This document shows positions 1 to 10,918 of a DNA stretch of 64,000 nucleotides, in pieces. Position numbers and translations under genes: made by a program. The notes beneath the pieces were generated by a model, which saw only the letters and a list, made by a program, of their open reading frames with translations, was not told the origin of the DNA and did no database searches. Source of the stretch: Luzula sylvatica (Eukaryota; Streptophyta; Magnoliopsida; Poales; Juncaceae); NCBI GenBank assembly GCA_946800325.1, contig OX326960.1, positions 58,736,855-58,800,854 of the forward strand. The letters are read 5' to 3'. Positions within the stretch are counted from its first letter, which is position 1. Every line of letters begins with the position of its first letter.

Positions 1-820
1 CACATGTCCAAGTTTACGATTGGTACTTATAAGCTTTATCTGAATTAGTTAACACGTGACTATTTGGTTCGGTGGTTGTTCTACATCGTTCATTTGGCAG
101 ATGTCTTGAGTTCGACTTCCTCTGCATACATTTTTGCCTACGTATCCTTATTTTCTTTTTTCTTTTTTGTTTCAGAAAGTTTGCAATTGTTAATATAAAA
201 TTTTGATTACTATTTAGATCTTTTAATACAAGTCTTTCCAACAATTGTGGTGAGATGATTATAGTGCTAGACTCATAATCTGCTCCTATAATTTTTGCTT
301 TTGCAAGAAAAAAGATTAAAAAAAAATGCGTACTATTTCTAAAATTAAACAAAAACAATGATTATACATGTAGAACCAAATAATTATTCATTAAAATATT
401 GCATAGATTATATTTTCAAGATAAATAAACTTGATCAAATATATACAACAAAATGATAATTATAATGATTCATGATTATATTAAATATTTTCGCAAATAA
501 TATCTGAAAAATATTATATATTTCTCAACTAAAGGCAATTATTTGTTAAAAAAAAAGTGAAGTTCATTTAAGAAAATATTAGTTATTTTTATAATTAAAA
601 TAAATATTTGTTTAATTTTCATTGTTAATATTAATTGACTATGATCTTAAAATTAATTTGAGTTATACTTCTTCTGTGATATGATATGTATATATAATTA
701 TATGTTTTGGTTGTTTTGCACATTTTATTAGGATATTTTGCTAAAGCTTTTAGAGGTTGTAAATTTTCTTTATAATATAATTTAATTGAAGGGTTTTTCA
801 ACAAAAAGAAAAAAAGTATC
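1..820. repeat. Direct repeat, copy A of a pair 63.2 kb apart
   Basis: This segment matches 63,180-64,000 in the same orientation at roughly 97% identity by eye, with a few single-base changes and 1-bp indels in T and A runs. The match starts at the first base of the window and the second copy runs to the last base, so the true ends are outside view. No terminal repeats, primer site or coding potential were recognised inside it. It is either a dispersed repeat or one edge of a large tandem duplication. Confidence 0.9.
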
Positions 821-872
821 CTCCAAAACGGAGCGAGGATTCATTTCTAGTATGACGAAACAATAGGTACCT

Positions 873-875
<3 letters not shown>

Positions 876-948
<73 letters not shown>
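876..948. repeat. (AT)n microsatellite
   Basis: An uninterrupted run of about 35 AT dinucleotides follows the end of repeat copy A. Reading frames through it give meaningless Ile-Tyr runs. Confidence 0.97.
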
Positions 949-950
<2 letters not shown>

Positions 951-1153
951 GCATTGAATTATATGCAACTGGGTTATTAAAAGACTGGCGATACGAAGCA
1001 TTTTTTTAACTATGTAGATGAGTTGATATTTTATCATTTATTTTATTGTTAAACGAATATTTTATCATTTATTGTTAAACGAATATGTGACAAATGAGAA
1101 AATGAATATTATTGAATATATGAGTGAGTATTAAATAAATACGTGTTAAATTA

Positions 1154-1295
1154 TTTTATTTTTTTGAAAGAAACATAATTCATGAATCGTGGATATATTT
1201 GATTTATATTTTTATTGATAATACTAACGGGACTCGAACCCAAAATCTATGCTATTTTGTAATAACCACTTTAGCACTATGTTATGGAACCATTG
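1154..1295 (-). mobile_element. Full-length SINE with 19-bp target-site duplication
   Basis: The minus strand reads from a tRNA-like head with an A-box-like stretch (CATAGTGCTAAAGTGG) and a B box (GGTTCGAGTCC), about 35 nt apart, to an A-rich tail (TTTCAAAAAAATAAAA). The 142-bp element is flanked by a perfect 19-bp direct repeat, ataaatacgtgttaaatta, at 1,135-1,153 and 1,296-1,314. The pol III boxes, the tail and the duplication together define a SINE. It lies about 1.2 kb upstream of the aquaporin start. Confidence 0.88.
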
Positions 1296-1314
1296 ATAAA
1301 TACGTGTTAAATTA

Positions 1315-2345
1315 ATATAGTAAATCAGTAATTTGAAACACATACAAGATTTTAACTTTATACAAGTCTCGTTTGGTTTATCATTAATGATTCACACAAC
1401 ATTTAACAGAGAAAATTGAGGAATTTAAAGGGGACATGCATGCATAATTTTCCCAAATAATCATTCTATTATGAAGGGAAAATATGATGTGTCCTAGACT
1501 CTTACTCCAACATTCTTAACGAGTCAATTGAGAATATTTAATTGGAGTGAGTATACTCACTGATTGAATCAATTCAAAACCATCGATTTCTGTGTTGCAC
1601 GAATTCGGCGATACGACATTTTTAACATTTGATTTATGATACGATTTCAAATACGGCGATATGGATAAAATCAGTTTTTGAAGTATCTGTGCAACATATA
1701 ATTTGATTTTGGTTCTAATCAGTCCAATTAAACACATTCGATTGACGCAACAATAATGTTTCGGTGAGAGTGGAGGACGCCATATATAACCCCTATTATG
1801 AACTTTCGGGTAAACTTGATTTAGGTATATTGCCCATGCAGTAATTTTCAATTGGAGTTATACATGGTGTTCATGAACTCATCCAAAAATCTTTGATGAC
1901 TTGGCATGGATGTTTAATTGGATTGACTAGAATCATTAATTAAATGAATTAACATGTTAATTGATCAGTTAATTGAATTGACATGACAATTAATATGTAT
2001 TAATATTAACATATTAAAATAACTTGACGTGTCAATTAAACGTGTCAATTAATCTAATTTGGATGTTAAATCAATTCAACTAATCCTAATTTGTTCATCT
2101 CATCTAGGGGTGAAATTGGGATACACAGTATATTTTCCCTTTTCAATTTTAAAGTCACGGGGTCGTATGTTGGACGGTTTACTACTGATAGCGCCAATTG
2201 ATAATTAAACCCTACCAAAACTCTGATCATCAAGACATTTGATAAATTTATTGACCCCACAATACTCCTAATTTTTATAGTAACATGTGCCACATAATAT
2301 ATGAGAAAAAACTTAAGAACTTGCTAATTATGCACTTGCTCCCTC
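1315..2345. other. AT-rich upstream region of the aquaporin gene
   Basis: No gene is visible. At about 1,570-1,710 there is repeat-like sequence with recurring gatacg/gatatgg words and a partially inverted tgttgcac...gtgcaaca pair, suggesting an old MITE. The stretch 1,916-2,060 is rich in gacgtgtcaattaa-type words that recur at 60,060-60,240, so part of this promoter region is probably repeat-derived. Confidence 0.5.
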
Positions 2346-2351
2346 TATAAA
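2346..2351 (+). promoter_or_regulatory. TATA box of the aquaporin gene
   Basis: TATAAA within CTATAAATTC lies 102 bp upstream of the aquaporin ATG. That leaves room for a start site near 2,375-2,385 and a short 5' UTR of about 70-75 nt. The spacing and match to the plant consensus are good; the start site itself is inferred. Confidence 0.65.
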
Positions 2352-2452
2352 TTCAAGCACTGATCAAGTCTAGACCTCCAAGTCCAAAAGGACCAAAGTA
2401 CATAACACTCTTACCTCTCACATAAACCCTTTATTAGTTCCTTGAAAATAAA

Positions 2453-3330
2453 ATGGCTTCAAGCCTTAGGGTACCGAGCTTCCGAAATGAAATTCATGAC
2501 ATAGACTCTGTCCAGAGTCTCCAGACCGTCCCTCGTAGATCATCATCACCGCCTCACAAATCCTTCGCCGAATACTTCCCTCCTCATCTCTTCAAAAAAG
2601 TGAGTCCCCTAATTCGACATGATATGTCGTGCATTTGAACTAGTTTATCAATTACGATTCATTTATCATATAAAAATGTGTATGTATAGGTTATTTCCGA
2701 GATAATAGCTACGTTTATGTTGGTTTTCGTGACTTGCGGAGCGGCAGCATTGAGTAATTATAACTTGTCGCATATATCTCAATTGGGGCAGTCTGTCGCC
2801 GGAGGACTTATTGTGACCGTTATGATTTACTCTGTCGGTCATATTTCTGGCGCGCACATGAATCCAGCGGTTACACTCGCCTTCGCTACCTACCGCCACT
2901 TCCCTTGGATACAGGTTTTTCTAATTTCTCTCTCTATCTCTCTCTATCTCTCTCAATCGATCTCTCTATGGTGGATACGCTGAATCAAGTTGCAAGAAAG
3001 CCAAGAGTATATTAATACTCACCAAAAAAAGAGAGCTTTAAATTGGAGACTTAAATGACCCTTCTCTATTGTTGAGACTAGGAGGACACATACCATTATC
3101 AAAAATGCTCATGTGGATCAGTAATGATCATACGAACCTCAACAATAAAACAATCAGAATTTAACTCGAAGATTACATGGCAACATGTTTTAATTCGGTT
3201 TGTTTTATTGGGCTTCGTACCATTGTTCCATGGGGATATACAGGTATTTACTACCTAAACAGTTTGCTGACCCAATATATATAATTATATTATATATAAT
3301 ATATTGTCTCACTTCTTCTTCTTCTTCTTT

Positions 3331-3362
<32 letters not shown>

Positions 3363-6300
3363 TTGAGTAAATTCGGAGAGGGCTCAAAATCCCACTTCCA
3401 AACACAATCTCCTTTTTTTTATTTTTTTTATTACAAACCCGTAGGCCGGCCCGTAGACCACACACTCTATTCACTCATTTAACATTTAATTTATAATCCA
3501 GTGTTCCCGCCGGGAATCGAACCCCACACTTCTCGCTCCCTAGCCAAGAGGTGTGACCAACTAGGCTAACTCTAGTTTGCCTCCTCATTTCATCCACAAC
3601 ATTCTCTATATAAGAATTAACATTAACAATTAATATGTTAATTATCATATGCAATATAATTAGCTAAAACGTGATGCATACTCAACATATGAAATCATTA
3701 ACTTGTATTCAATAAAACAATTGTCACATTAATTGTCAATGGACGTATAATCCAGTTGGTTGAGTATTTGACACAAAACAATTATATGTTGTAACGTGTT
3801 AAAGTTTCATTGACATTAATCGTTGGAGGACAAATGAGACTTCTTCATTTATTCACAAAAAAAAAATTGTCATATTAATTATGTGCAGAATGTAATTAAT
3901 ATTCTAATTAATCAAGTTAATTATTATATAGATTATACTTTGGAGAAATCTAGATGCATCATAAATGACATCAAAATTAAAGATCTTAAAATCTATATTA
4001 ATTATTGATATATAGCATTTCAAGTCATGATCATGTCCCATAAATGAATAATAAATTTTCAAAAGTTCACAAAACTAGCTTACAACATTCAAAGAAATGA
4101 GATAAGAACATGTTGACCAAATATTCAAAAAATCGATTTCTCTTTTCATATATTTTTTCATTTATATAAATTTCTTCTAATGACTTGAACATATACAATA
4201 ACTTTCGAAAAATAACCTAAATATTTAAATACTCTATATGGTACTAATAAAAATAATTCATTTCTGGCTCTTAATATTTTTTTGGCAGTACTTTCATTAT
4301 TTATACAGAAATGTTACACTTACCAAAACAAATCACAGAAATAACCCCGAACGCATTTTAAGAATGATGGGGGGCCATATTTAATTCATATACAAAATTG
4401 ACTCTGGGCCCAATTTTGTAAATTAATTACGGGGATGTAGACTTTTTGATTATTTATATATGCAAGTTTTCTCAATTATTCATATATGAATATACAAAAA
4501 GTAATATTTAAAACCAGCTATGATTGTCGTTACATGGAAAGAATGAACTACCCAACTTACTGTCATTTAGACTTTTAAAAAAAATACCTATATTTAATAT
4601 ATTAAAAGCTCTATATGGTGTCCGAAATTATCCACTACAATGCTCATTTCATCAGCATGATTTCCTGTTGTTAATTGTTCACACTTTGCTACTCAATCCT
4701 AAAAATTATCATATATGTGGATTTCAAATTTGTTTTGAATTAACTTGACCCTGCAATAACAGTTATCGAAATTTACAAATTAAAATTTTTTTTTGAATTT
4801 TGGGCCGGCTCTAATAAATTCCCCAAACCCTAGTCGTTTTCTCCCTCCTCTCTCATTTGAATTGTTACCATGTATTATAAGTACCTTTTGTGAATTATTA
4901 GTCATCATGCATTACATTTATTATTCTAAGTAGTAATAGTTTATAATTATTTAAAATCAGGAAAACTATATTATCCAAAGAAATTGTTGTACATTAATTA
5001 TTAAATTTATTTTCCATACATTAATTAAGTTAATAAAAAATATGATATATATTAATTAAGTTTTCAAAAATTTATAATACATTACCAAACAAGTTAATTA
5101 GTTATATATTTGGTATACATTAATTAAGTTTCCAGAATTCTGGTATTCATTATTACACAAATGAATTACACTATATATTCATTTTGTTGTTAATTAATTG
5201 AATTATATAATTATTGTTAATTATTATTTTTTACTGTTATTATAATTATTGTTAATTATCATTTTGTTATTCATTATTACACAAATAAAATTTTATTGTT
5301 AATTATTGTTAATTAAGTTTCCAAAAAAATTATTATTTTTTATTACACAAATTAATTACATTATAATTATTGTTAATTAATTGAATTATATAATCATTTT
5401 ATAATTATTATTTTTTAATGTTAATTACATTATACATTAGCTGGAATGTATTGATTGTGCTGTTAATTACATAATACATTAGCTGGAATGTATTGATTGT
5501 GTTGTTAATTACATTATAATTAACTGTTAATTGAAAGTTTTGTTAATTCGTTTGGAAAATTGAACAAACTGAAGAACAAATTGGGTCAACGGATTAACAT
5601 GCATGACAATGACGTGATGCTAATTCAATCAGAATAGTGAGGGAAATCTTGAAGACTAGGTAAAATTTCTCATATATAAATGTGGTGATGAGTCCACATA
5701 ACCTAACAAATAATATTACATGTATTTTATTTTTTTTGTTTCTTTTATGTTTCGTCAACTCAATTTTGTTTTCTTATACAAATAAAATCTCAGAGACTTT
5801 GACAATAAATGTTATTTTATTACACTACCTAAAATATTTGATGTTTAAAGTGATTTGTTTATAAGCTTAATACCAAAGATCTTCGTTGTTATTCACGTTA
5901 ATTATGTTGTAGACACATCTGGCCCGGCCCAGTATATGGTTAGGCTTGACATTTATGAAATACCACAAAAAATATGATTTATCAAATATATGTATTCAAG
6001 TTCAATAAGTTGACATAATTGGTTTAAATTTTTTTAATTTTCCGAAAAGCCCACATCATATATATATAATTCAGTTTCGACCGAAAAATAAAAATAGACA
6101 GATATAAATTATAATATTTTTTTAGAATTAAGACATTCCACCGATATTAGTTACAATGAATGACTAAAACATAGTCTAATTACTTTGGATTGTGGCATAT
6201 TTGCAGGTGCCATTCTATTGGGCAGCACAACTTACCGGAGGATTAGTTGCCGCGTTCGTGCTACGTGAGGTTCTACATCCGATCACGAATTTGGGAACCA

Positions 6301-7110
6301 CAACCCCGTCGGGCACAGATTGGCGCGCGTTGGTCATGGAAATAATCGTCACCTTCAACATGATTTTCGTCACTTTTGCTGTCGCAACGGATACAAAAGC
6401 AGTTTGTATTTTTAAACTTAACCATCCAAAATCTGATATCAATGTTTGAATGAAAAGTTTTTATGTTGCCATGTTGGCAGGTGGGCGAGCTGGCAGGCTT
6501 GGCAGTGGGAGCATCAGTTTGCATAACCTCAGTATTTGCTGGGTAATTAGAACCATGCACATATTAAATAGTTCACTTAGCAAACAATATTTTTACATCA
6601 TACAACCAATAAATTACTTGGATAAAATTAAACATATAATCTAACTAACAAAATAATCAAACATATAAAATTAATCAATTATGTATATTAATATATTTTC
6701 TAAACATAGATAGATATTATTATTTATTAATACCAACAAACAAAAGGATTCAATATGCCGTACGAAATTTGGTAAACAAATAATATATGAACTAGTTAAA
6801 TTGTATAAATTTGAAACAAGCAAAGTGATCGAGCAAATGCAGGCCAGTGTCAGGAGGATCCATGAACCCCGTAAGGACACTAGCGCCAGCAGTAGCAAGC
6901 AATATTTATCACGGGCTTTGGGTTTATTTTGTCGCTCCGCCACTTGGAACGCTTTTGGGTGGAGGAGCTTACACCCTTATTAGAATGGAAGAAAGATCCA
7001 TTGGGGGATCTAACTCACAGAAATACTCGTCCTTCAAGATTCGTCGAATGAAGAGTCAAGGAATAGAATACTCCAATGGAGACGAGGAAACTCTGCCGAA
7101 TGATGTGTGA
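2453..7110 (+). CDS. NIP2: NIP2/NIP III (Lsi1-type) aquaporin, five exons
   Basis: Exons are 2,453-2,599, 2,690-2,914, 6,207-6,401, 6,481-6,542 and 6,843-7,110 (stop included); all introns are GT-AG. The joined frame is 897 nt, 298 aa, the length of rice Lsi1. It is a six-helix plasma-membrane MIP channel with a hydrophilic N-terminus. The first half-helix motif is NPA (107-109); the second is NPV (218-220). Aligned to Lsi1, the ar/R selectivity filter is Gly87, Ser206, Gly215, Arg221, the GSGR signature of NIP III proteins that pass silicic acid, boric acid and arsenite. Exactly 108 residues separate the two motifs, the spacing reported for silicon-permeable NIP2s. Hallmark blocks such as [13 protein letters not shown] and [14 protein letters not shown] are intact. 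No frameshift or stop was found. The oddities are NPV in place of the second NPA and the 3.3-kb intron 2. Silicon transport is inferred from family knowledge, not shown. Confidence 0.93.
3328..3590 (-). mobile_element. SINE in aquaporin intron 2 (antisense)
   Basis: On the minus strand a tRNA-like head reads TAGCCTAGTTGGTCACACC (A box), followed about 35 nt later by GGTTCGATTCCCG (B box). The body ends in a long A-rich tail, seen as poly-T at 3,328-3,364. I could not delimit a target-site duplication, so the edges are approximate. A B box plus an A-rich tail favours a SINE over a tRNA gene; no cloverleaf can be drawn. Confidence 0.72.
3735..3865 (+). mobile_element. Old SINE in aquaporin intron 2 (sense)
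   Basis: The element starts GTCAATGG, has an A-box-like stretch (TAATCCAGTTGGTTGAG), a degenerate B box (GTTAAAGTTTC) and an A9 tail. It is flanked by attgtcacattaatt (3,720-3,734) and attgtcatattaatt (3,866-3,880), a 15-bp duplication with one mismatch. Its GTCAATG start is shared with the SINE at 61,335. Confidence 0.72.
5419..5502. repeat. 42-bp tandem duplication in intron 2
   Basis: Two adjacent copies of a 42-bp unit, starting tgttaattacat and containing agctggaatgtattgattgtg, differ at one or two positions. A third partial copy follows. No function is apparent. Confidence 0.8.
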
Positions 7111-7370
7111 AATTTGAAAAGTTATGGGTGTATCTGAAGATGTACATCTCTTGTACCGTATGATTAATTAAAGATTGTCTCTACTTTTAATCCTTTTATT
7201 TCGTTTTTTTTAATATCATGTCTTCTATTTCCTTTGTCTAGTCTTAGTTTGGAGGCATGAGATGAGTGACCAATGGACTCTTCTGTATAATGTACTATTC
7301 ACTTTCTTTATGTTTTTTTCCAAATTTTCATAAAAACAAAAAAAGCGAATATATACAAAGGAAATCCAAA
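7111..7370 (+). other. 3' UTR and downstream flank of the aquaporin gene
   Basis: The stop codon is TGA at 7,108-7,110. An AATTAAAG hexamer-like signal occurs near 7,160-7,172, followed by T-rich sequence, suggesting polyadenylation at about 7,180-7,310. Retroelement sequence begins by about 7,370. Confidence 0.45.
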
Positions 7371-7559
7371 TGTTATTCCCCTCACACTTATTTCCAAACT
7401 TGTTCTCAAGCGAAAAAATATCAAAAAAAAATATGACTAGAATAGAAAAAAAAATAGATAGATAAAACCTGAATTTTTTTTGGTGCGTGAGTTGCCTCCC
7501 AACAAGCCCCTTTCTTTTACGTCTTTGGACTAGACACCCAAAGTTAGCCTATCTCGATA

Positions 7560-7748
7560 TTAAATATTAAATAAAGATCTTATGCTTTTAGCGGCCTTTC
7601 GACCACCCTTGAGTACTCTCTTGAAGAGATTGGAGATTGCCTTGTGCATTTTTCGATTACCATTAGTCGAAATTGGCGTGGAAAGTTTCGTTATCTCGTC
7701 TTGAATTTTTCCAAACATTTCTTCTAAGACCCTCCCTTGAGAATTCAT
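7560..7748 (-). CDS. Short retroelement ORF with GGRK motif
   Basis: A 62-codon minus-strand frame starts at Met (7,748), about 95 nt downstream of the primer-binding site. Its C-terminus carries TP.ST then VLKGGRKAAKSIRSLFN. The 380-aa ORF at 33,155-34,297 ends with a matching arrangement (TPLST...VFRGGRKVAIHVSASFN). This suggests a shortened homolog with most of the N-terminal and coiled-coil region deleted. No conventional gag, protease or polymerase motif is seen, and the function is unknown. Confidence 0.5.
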   Translation of the reverse strand: MNSQGRVLEEMFGKIQDEITKLSTPISTNGNRKMHKAISNLFKRVLKGGRKAAKSIRSLFNI

Positions 7749-7842
7749 CTTGATGGTACCTAGACTGAACACAATTTGAAAAATTTGGAATTTAAGATAA
7801 AAAGTTTGAACAAATATATGATTTAATAATTCAAACATTAAT

Positions 7843-7860
7843 TCTCCGGCAGCGGCGCCA
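7843..7860 (-). promoter_or_regulatory. Primer-binding site of element 0
   Basis: The minus strand reads TGGCGCCGCTGCCGGAGA, 3 nt after the LTR end (ACA). This resembles the TGGCGCCGTTGCCGGGGA type used by Athila-like plant elements, usually assigned to tRNA-Asp. Confidence 0.8.
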
Positions 7861-9840
7861 TTTTGTTGTGGGTCGTTTTGCACAACAAAAGATTTTTTAT
7901 GATAAAAATAGTATTAGATAAATAGGGATATCGATCCACGGAGAATATATGCACTACTAAATTAATATTTAATTCAAAATTTTATGAAAAATCATGCAAC
8001 TTTCACATTATGTTCATTATCATGTAGATGAAGTATGGTACAATTTTGGTACAATTTCGAGTTATAGATAAAAAGTTATTAAGTATTTACAAAACAATTC
8101 CTGGCATATTTGTGAATATATCCAGTTAAGTTTTCGAATCAATATTAGTTCTGAACTGTTTTGCAAATTGAATAACTAAGGATCTACAATTCCAAATGAG
8201 ATTATATTGGTATAGAATTGAAGTATGGTCTTATACAATACAGTGATAAACTTGGTTTGGTCTAAAATAATTTAGGTATTTTACAATGCATGCACAAATT
8301 TAGACATATCCAAAGATTCACACAGTTTTATAATTAAGTCCTTAATTCAAAATTCTATATAAAATGAAAAATTAAACAAAATTAGATGATTCAAAAAGTG
8401 ATTGAAAATAGATTGCTTGATCGTGAATACCAACTGTTTTAATCCAGATCAATCTATACATTAAGTAAAAATGGTCAAGGAAGATGTTCTTTAAATTCGA
8501 ATTCAGTGAAATTAGGTACTTGAAATCTGGAAACTGGAATTTAGGTTTTTAGTGAACTTTAAGAATCAATAACAAATCAACAAAAACTCTAAAATGAGTT
8601 ATGTAAAAGGGAGATTGAAGAAGAACAGACCAAGATCTAAATGATCAAGTATCAGGTAACAATTAAACTGTGCTGGCAAAATTACTATTCAATCGAGAAA
8701 GTGAAACAGTAACTAAGAAATAGGGTTTCTTGACAAGGAAAATTCAAATAAATTCAAATAAAATCCAGAAAAATAGGAAAAAGGTTTGTAATCATTAATT
8801 AAGCAAGATTAAACATAAATAACACTGTTTTATACAATAAATTACCAAAACCAAGCTTAAAAACCCCAAATCTGTACCATCAAGGAAAAAAATTACCTAA
8901 GTGCGTGAGAGAGTGGCTTCAGATTGCTCCTCCGCCAAAGTTTGGGTCTAACGGGAGTAGATGAAGGATGGAGAGTGCTCAATTCTTCTCAACAAAGCTC
9001 AATTTCCCTGAAAAACCCCTAAATAAATCTGAAATGCCGTTGACAGGGGCATTTGGGTAATTTGGTTGAAATGGCTCTTGAAGAGGGTTGTCTTGATCTC
9101 TCTTGAGTGTGTTCCAATGTCACCAACACCTCAACCCTCCTTCTTACTCGAGAACACACCTGATCTAGGATCTGGTATGAAGTGGGAAGCAAAATTCCCA
9201 CTGCTGGTGTCTCAGATCCCTAACAAACTCTCAAAGATCCTTTATTGTGGCTAGATTAAAGTGTTTTCAGCTTTGGAATGGAATAAATTGGTCTCTGATC
9301 TAATCTCTCAACAGTGAACCAGAATCCAAGGCTTTATAGGAAACATTCGCGATTTCTGGACCAGGTCTTGCAAAATTGACCCCACCATCATCACCATGAT
9401 CTTATTTCGTGCAAGTTTGATATTTGGATCACTGGATTTGGTCCACTGAATCGAAAGTCACTGGATTTGATTTTTGGTTTTCGGCTCGATCTTGATTTTT
9501 TTAGTTCAAATGTGTATATGTGCTTTCCAATTGAAATGACCATTGGTTAGTTAATGGAGAGAATAGATAAGGCTGTTATGCACAGTAAATGCTGAAGTGG
9601 TAGTTAAGATCAGGATCCTCTGTGACTCTAGTTGTGTGGTTACTCGTGTAATGATCCATTTTGAGTAAGTTTTTGGGTTTTTAATGGGATGCACAGAATC
9701 TCTGCCACAGAAGATCTTCCGAATAGTGATGGGTTGATGGGTTATTGCTGAGTCGTTTGGGATTTTGTGTGGGATGTTATGTGTAGGCTTTGGTGTAACG
9801 AGTCACTTGGGTGTGGGACCCACTTTCTCTCTCTACTTTC

Positions 9841-10918
9841 GCTATCTTCTTTTCTCTCTCATTCTTTGTCCAATAAATTAATGTGAATATACCATTTTGA
9901 TCAGGACAATGAGGGAAATCCAGATCTGGTCTTGGTTTTTCTTGATTCGAAGTAGAAAATTTACGTATCGGTTGAGTAAATCGGTCGACCGATACACGGA
10001 CCAATATGGGCCGATATGGGCCGATATTTGGACCGATTTGAACCAATTTGGATTTAAAACATAATTTATTTTAAATCTTATTTTGGACTGATCCATCTTT
10101 TAACAATATTTTCATTAATACTTTGGCCCAATTATTTTCATCTCTTTCTTTCTTTATCTAATATTTTTGGTCGAAAATGAAATCGATTTTGATCCGGACG
10201 AGGTTAGATTTTCATTGGGGGCACCCGCATCTACACCGATGGTTATGAACACGTGTGATTTAGTTTATTGTATTATTTGTAAATTTTATGTTATAATTTT
10301 AAATGTATTTTTAGTTGAACTTAAAATTTATGTGTATTGTTGAATTTTGAATATTAATCATGTAAAATTTAAATTAGTTTAAGAAACTCAATATAATTAA
10401 TGTTATAATAATCAATTTAATATATTAATATTAAAAAGTATAGCACCGCTATACCACTGATATTTACCGCTATGAATCCGCTATGTCGGTCATATCTCTT
10501 ATCGGTGACTGACCGATCTGTAAGCGATATGCGATATCTATAACATTGCTCTTATCCCTTCTCTGAATATTATGATATTATATATCAAATTCATCAAAAA
10601 GAGAGAGGAATGTGTCCGTCATCTCCAAATTTCCAAATTCTCACATTTAACCCTGAAATTAACACAAATTCAAATAGTTAAGCAATTTTCATTGATATTA
10701 AACTAATTAATAATTTATATCTTAACTAAGTGATATATTGTGTTAAAATTCCCTTTTTAACCTTTCAAAACATGCTTAAAATAACTCTTATCACACGCGT
10801 TGTCGGAGTGGGAGCCCGATGAACAGCACGACGGTCAAGACATGTGACGTGGGACGCACAAAAGACGACTGGAGTGGAGACGAAGAAAGAAGAAAAAGCG
10901 CGACAACCTTTCGTCCGC
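9841..10918. other. Non-coding stretch with cggtc/gatat repeats
   Basis: No gene is visible. At 9,960-10,045 there are repeated words around cggtcgaccgat, gggccgatat and ggaccgat. At 10,437-10,550 there is a related block (accgctat, gatatgcgatat, ending ataacattg). The bases between are AT-rich. This may be a degraded MITE of the same style as the element at 62,000, but I could not define its ends. Confidence 0.4.

Larger units (their letters stand above)
2915..6206 (+). other. Intron 2 of the aquaporin gene (3,292 bp)
   Basis: The donor is CAG|GTTTTT and the acceptor TTTGCAG|GTG. The intron begins with a CT-rich microsatellite-like stretch (2,925-2,970) and is otherwise AT-rich. It carries two SINEs (3,328-3,590 and 3,735-3,865) and a 42-bp tandem duplication. 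No host exon is visible inside. The other introns are 90, 79 and 300 bp, so insertions explain much of its size. Confidence 0.85.
7370..9840 (-). mobile_element. Remnant of non-autonomous gypsy-type LTR element (element 0)
   Basis: Read on the minus strand, an LTR (from about 9,840 down to 7,864) is followed after 3 nt by a primer-binding site (7,843-7,860), a short ORF, the block seen as gttgcctcccaacaagcccc near 7,490, and a cctcacactta block near 7,380. The same blocks occur in the element at 30,406-35,356. Inside the LTR, minus-strand TATAAAG lies at 9,332-9,339, and ATCGATCCACGGAGA sits about 65 bp from the LTR 3' end, as in the two related LTRs. No 3' LTR is present on the left, so this is a deletion product. 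The right edge of the LTR is uncertain. Confidence 0.68.

Noticed and set aside
798..1037. ORF with Ile-Tyr repeats on the minus strand
   Set aside because: It is a translation of the (AT)n microsatellite. The same holds for the frame at 62,012-62,236.
1200..1300. tRNA gene suggested by the B-box-like GGTTCGAGTCC (also near 3,500 and 61,395)
   Set aside because: No cloverleaf stems pair; A-rich or T-rich tails and target-site duplications show these are SINEs.
6192..6449. Separate short ORFs inside the aquaporin locus (also 2,666-2,899, 6,215-6,442, 6,801-6,983)
   Set aside because: They are exon read-throughs into introns or antisense shadows of the spliced NIP2 gene.
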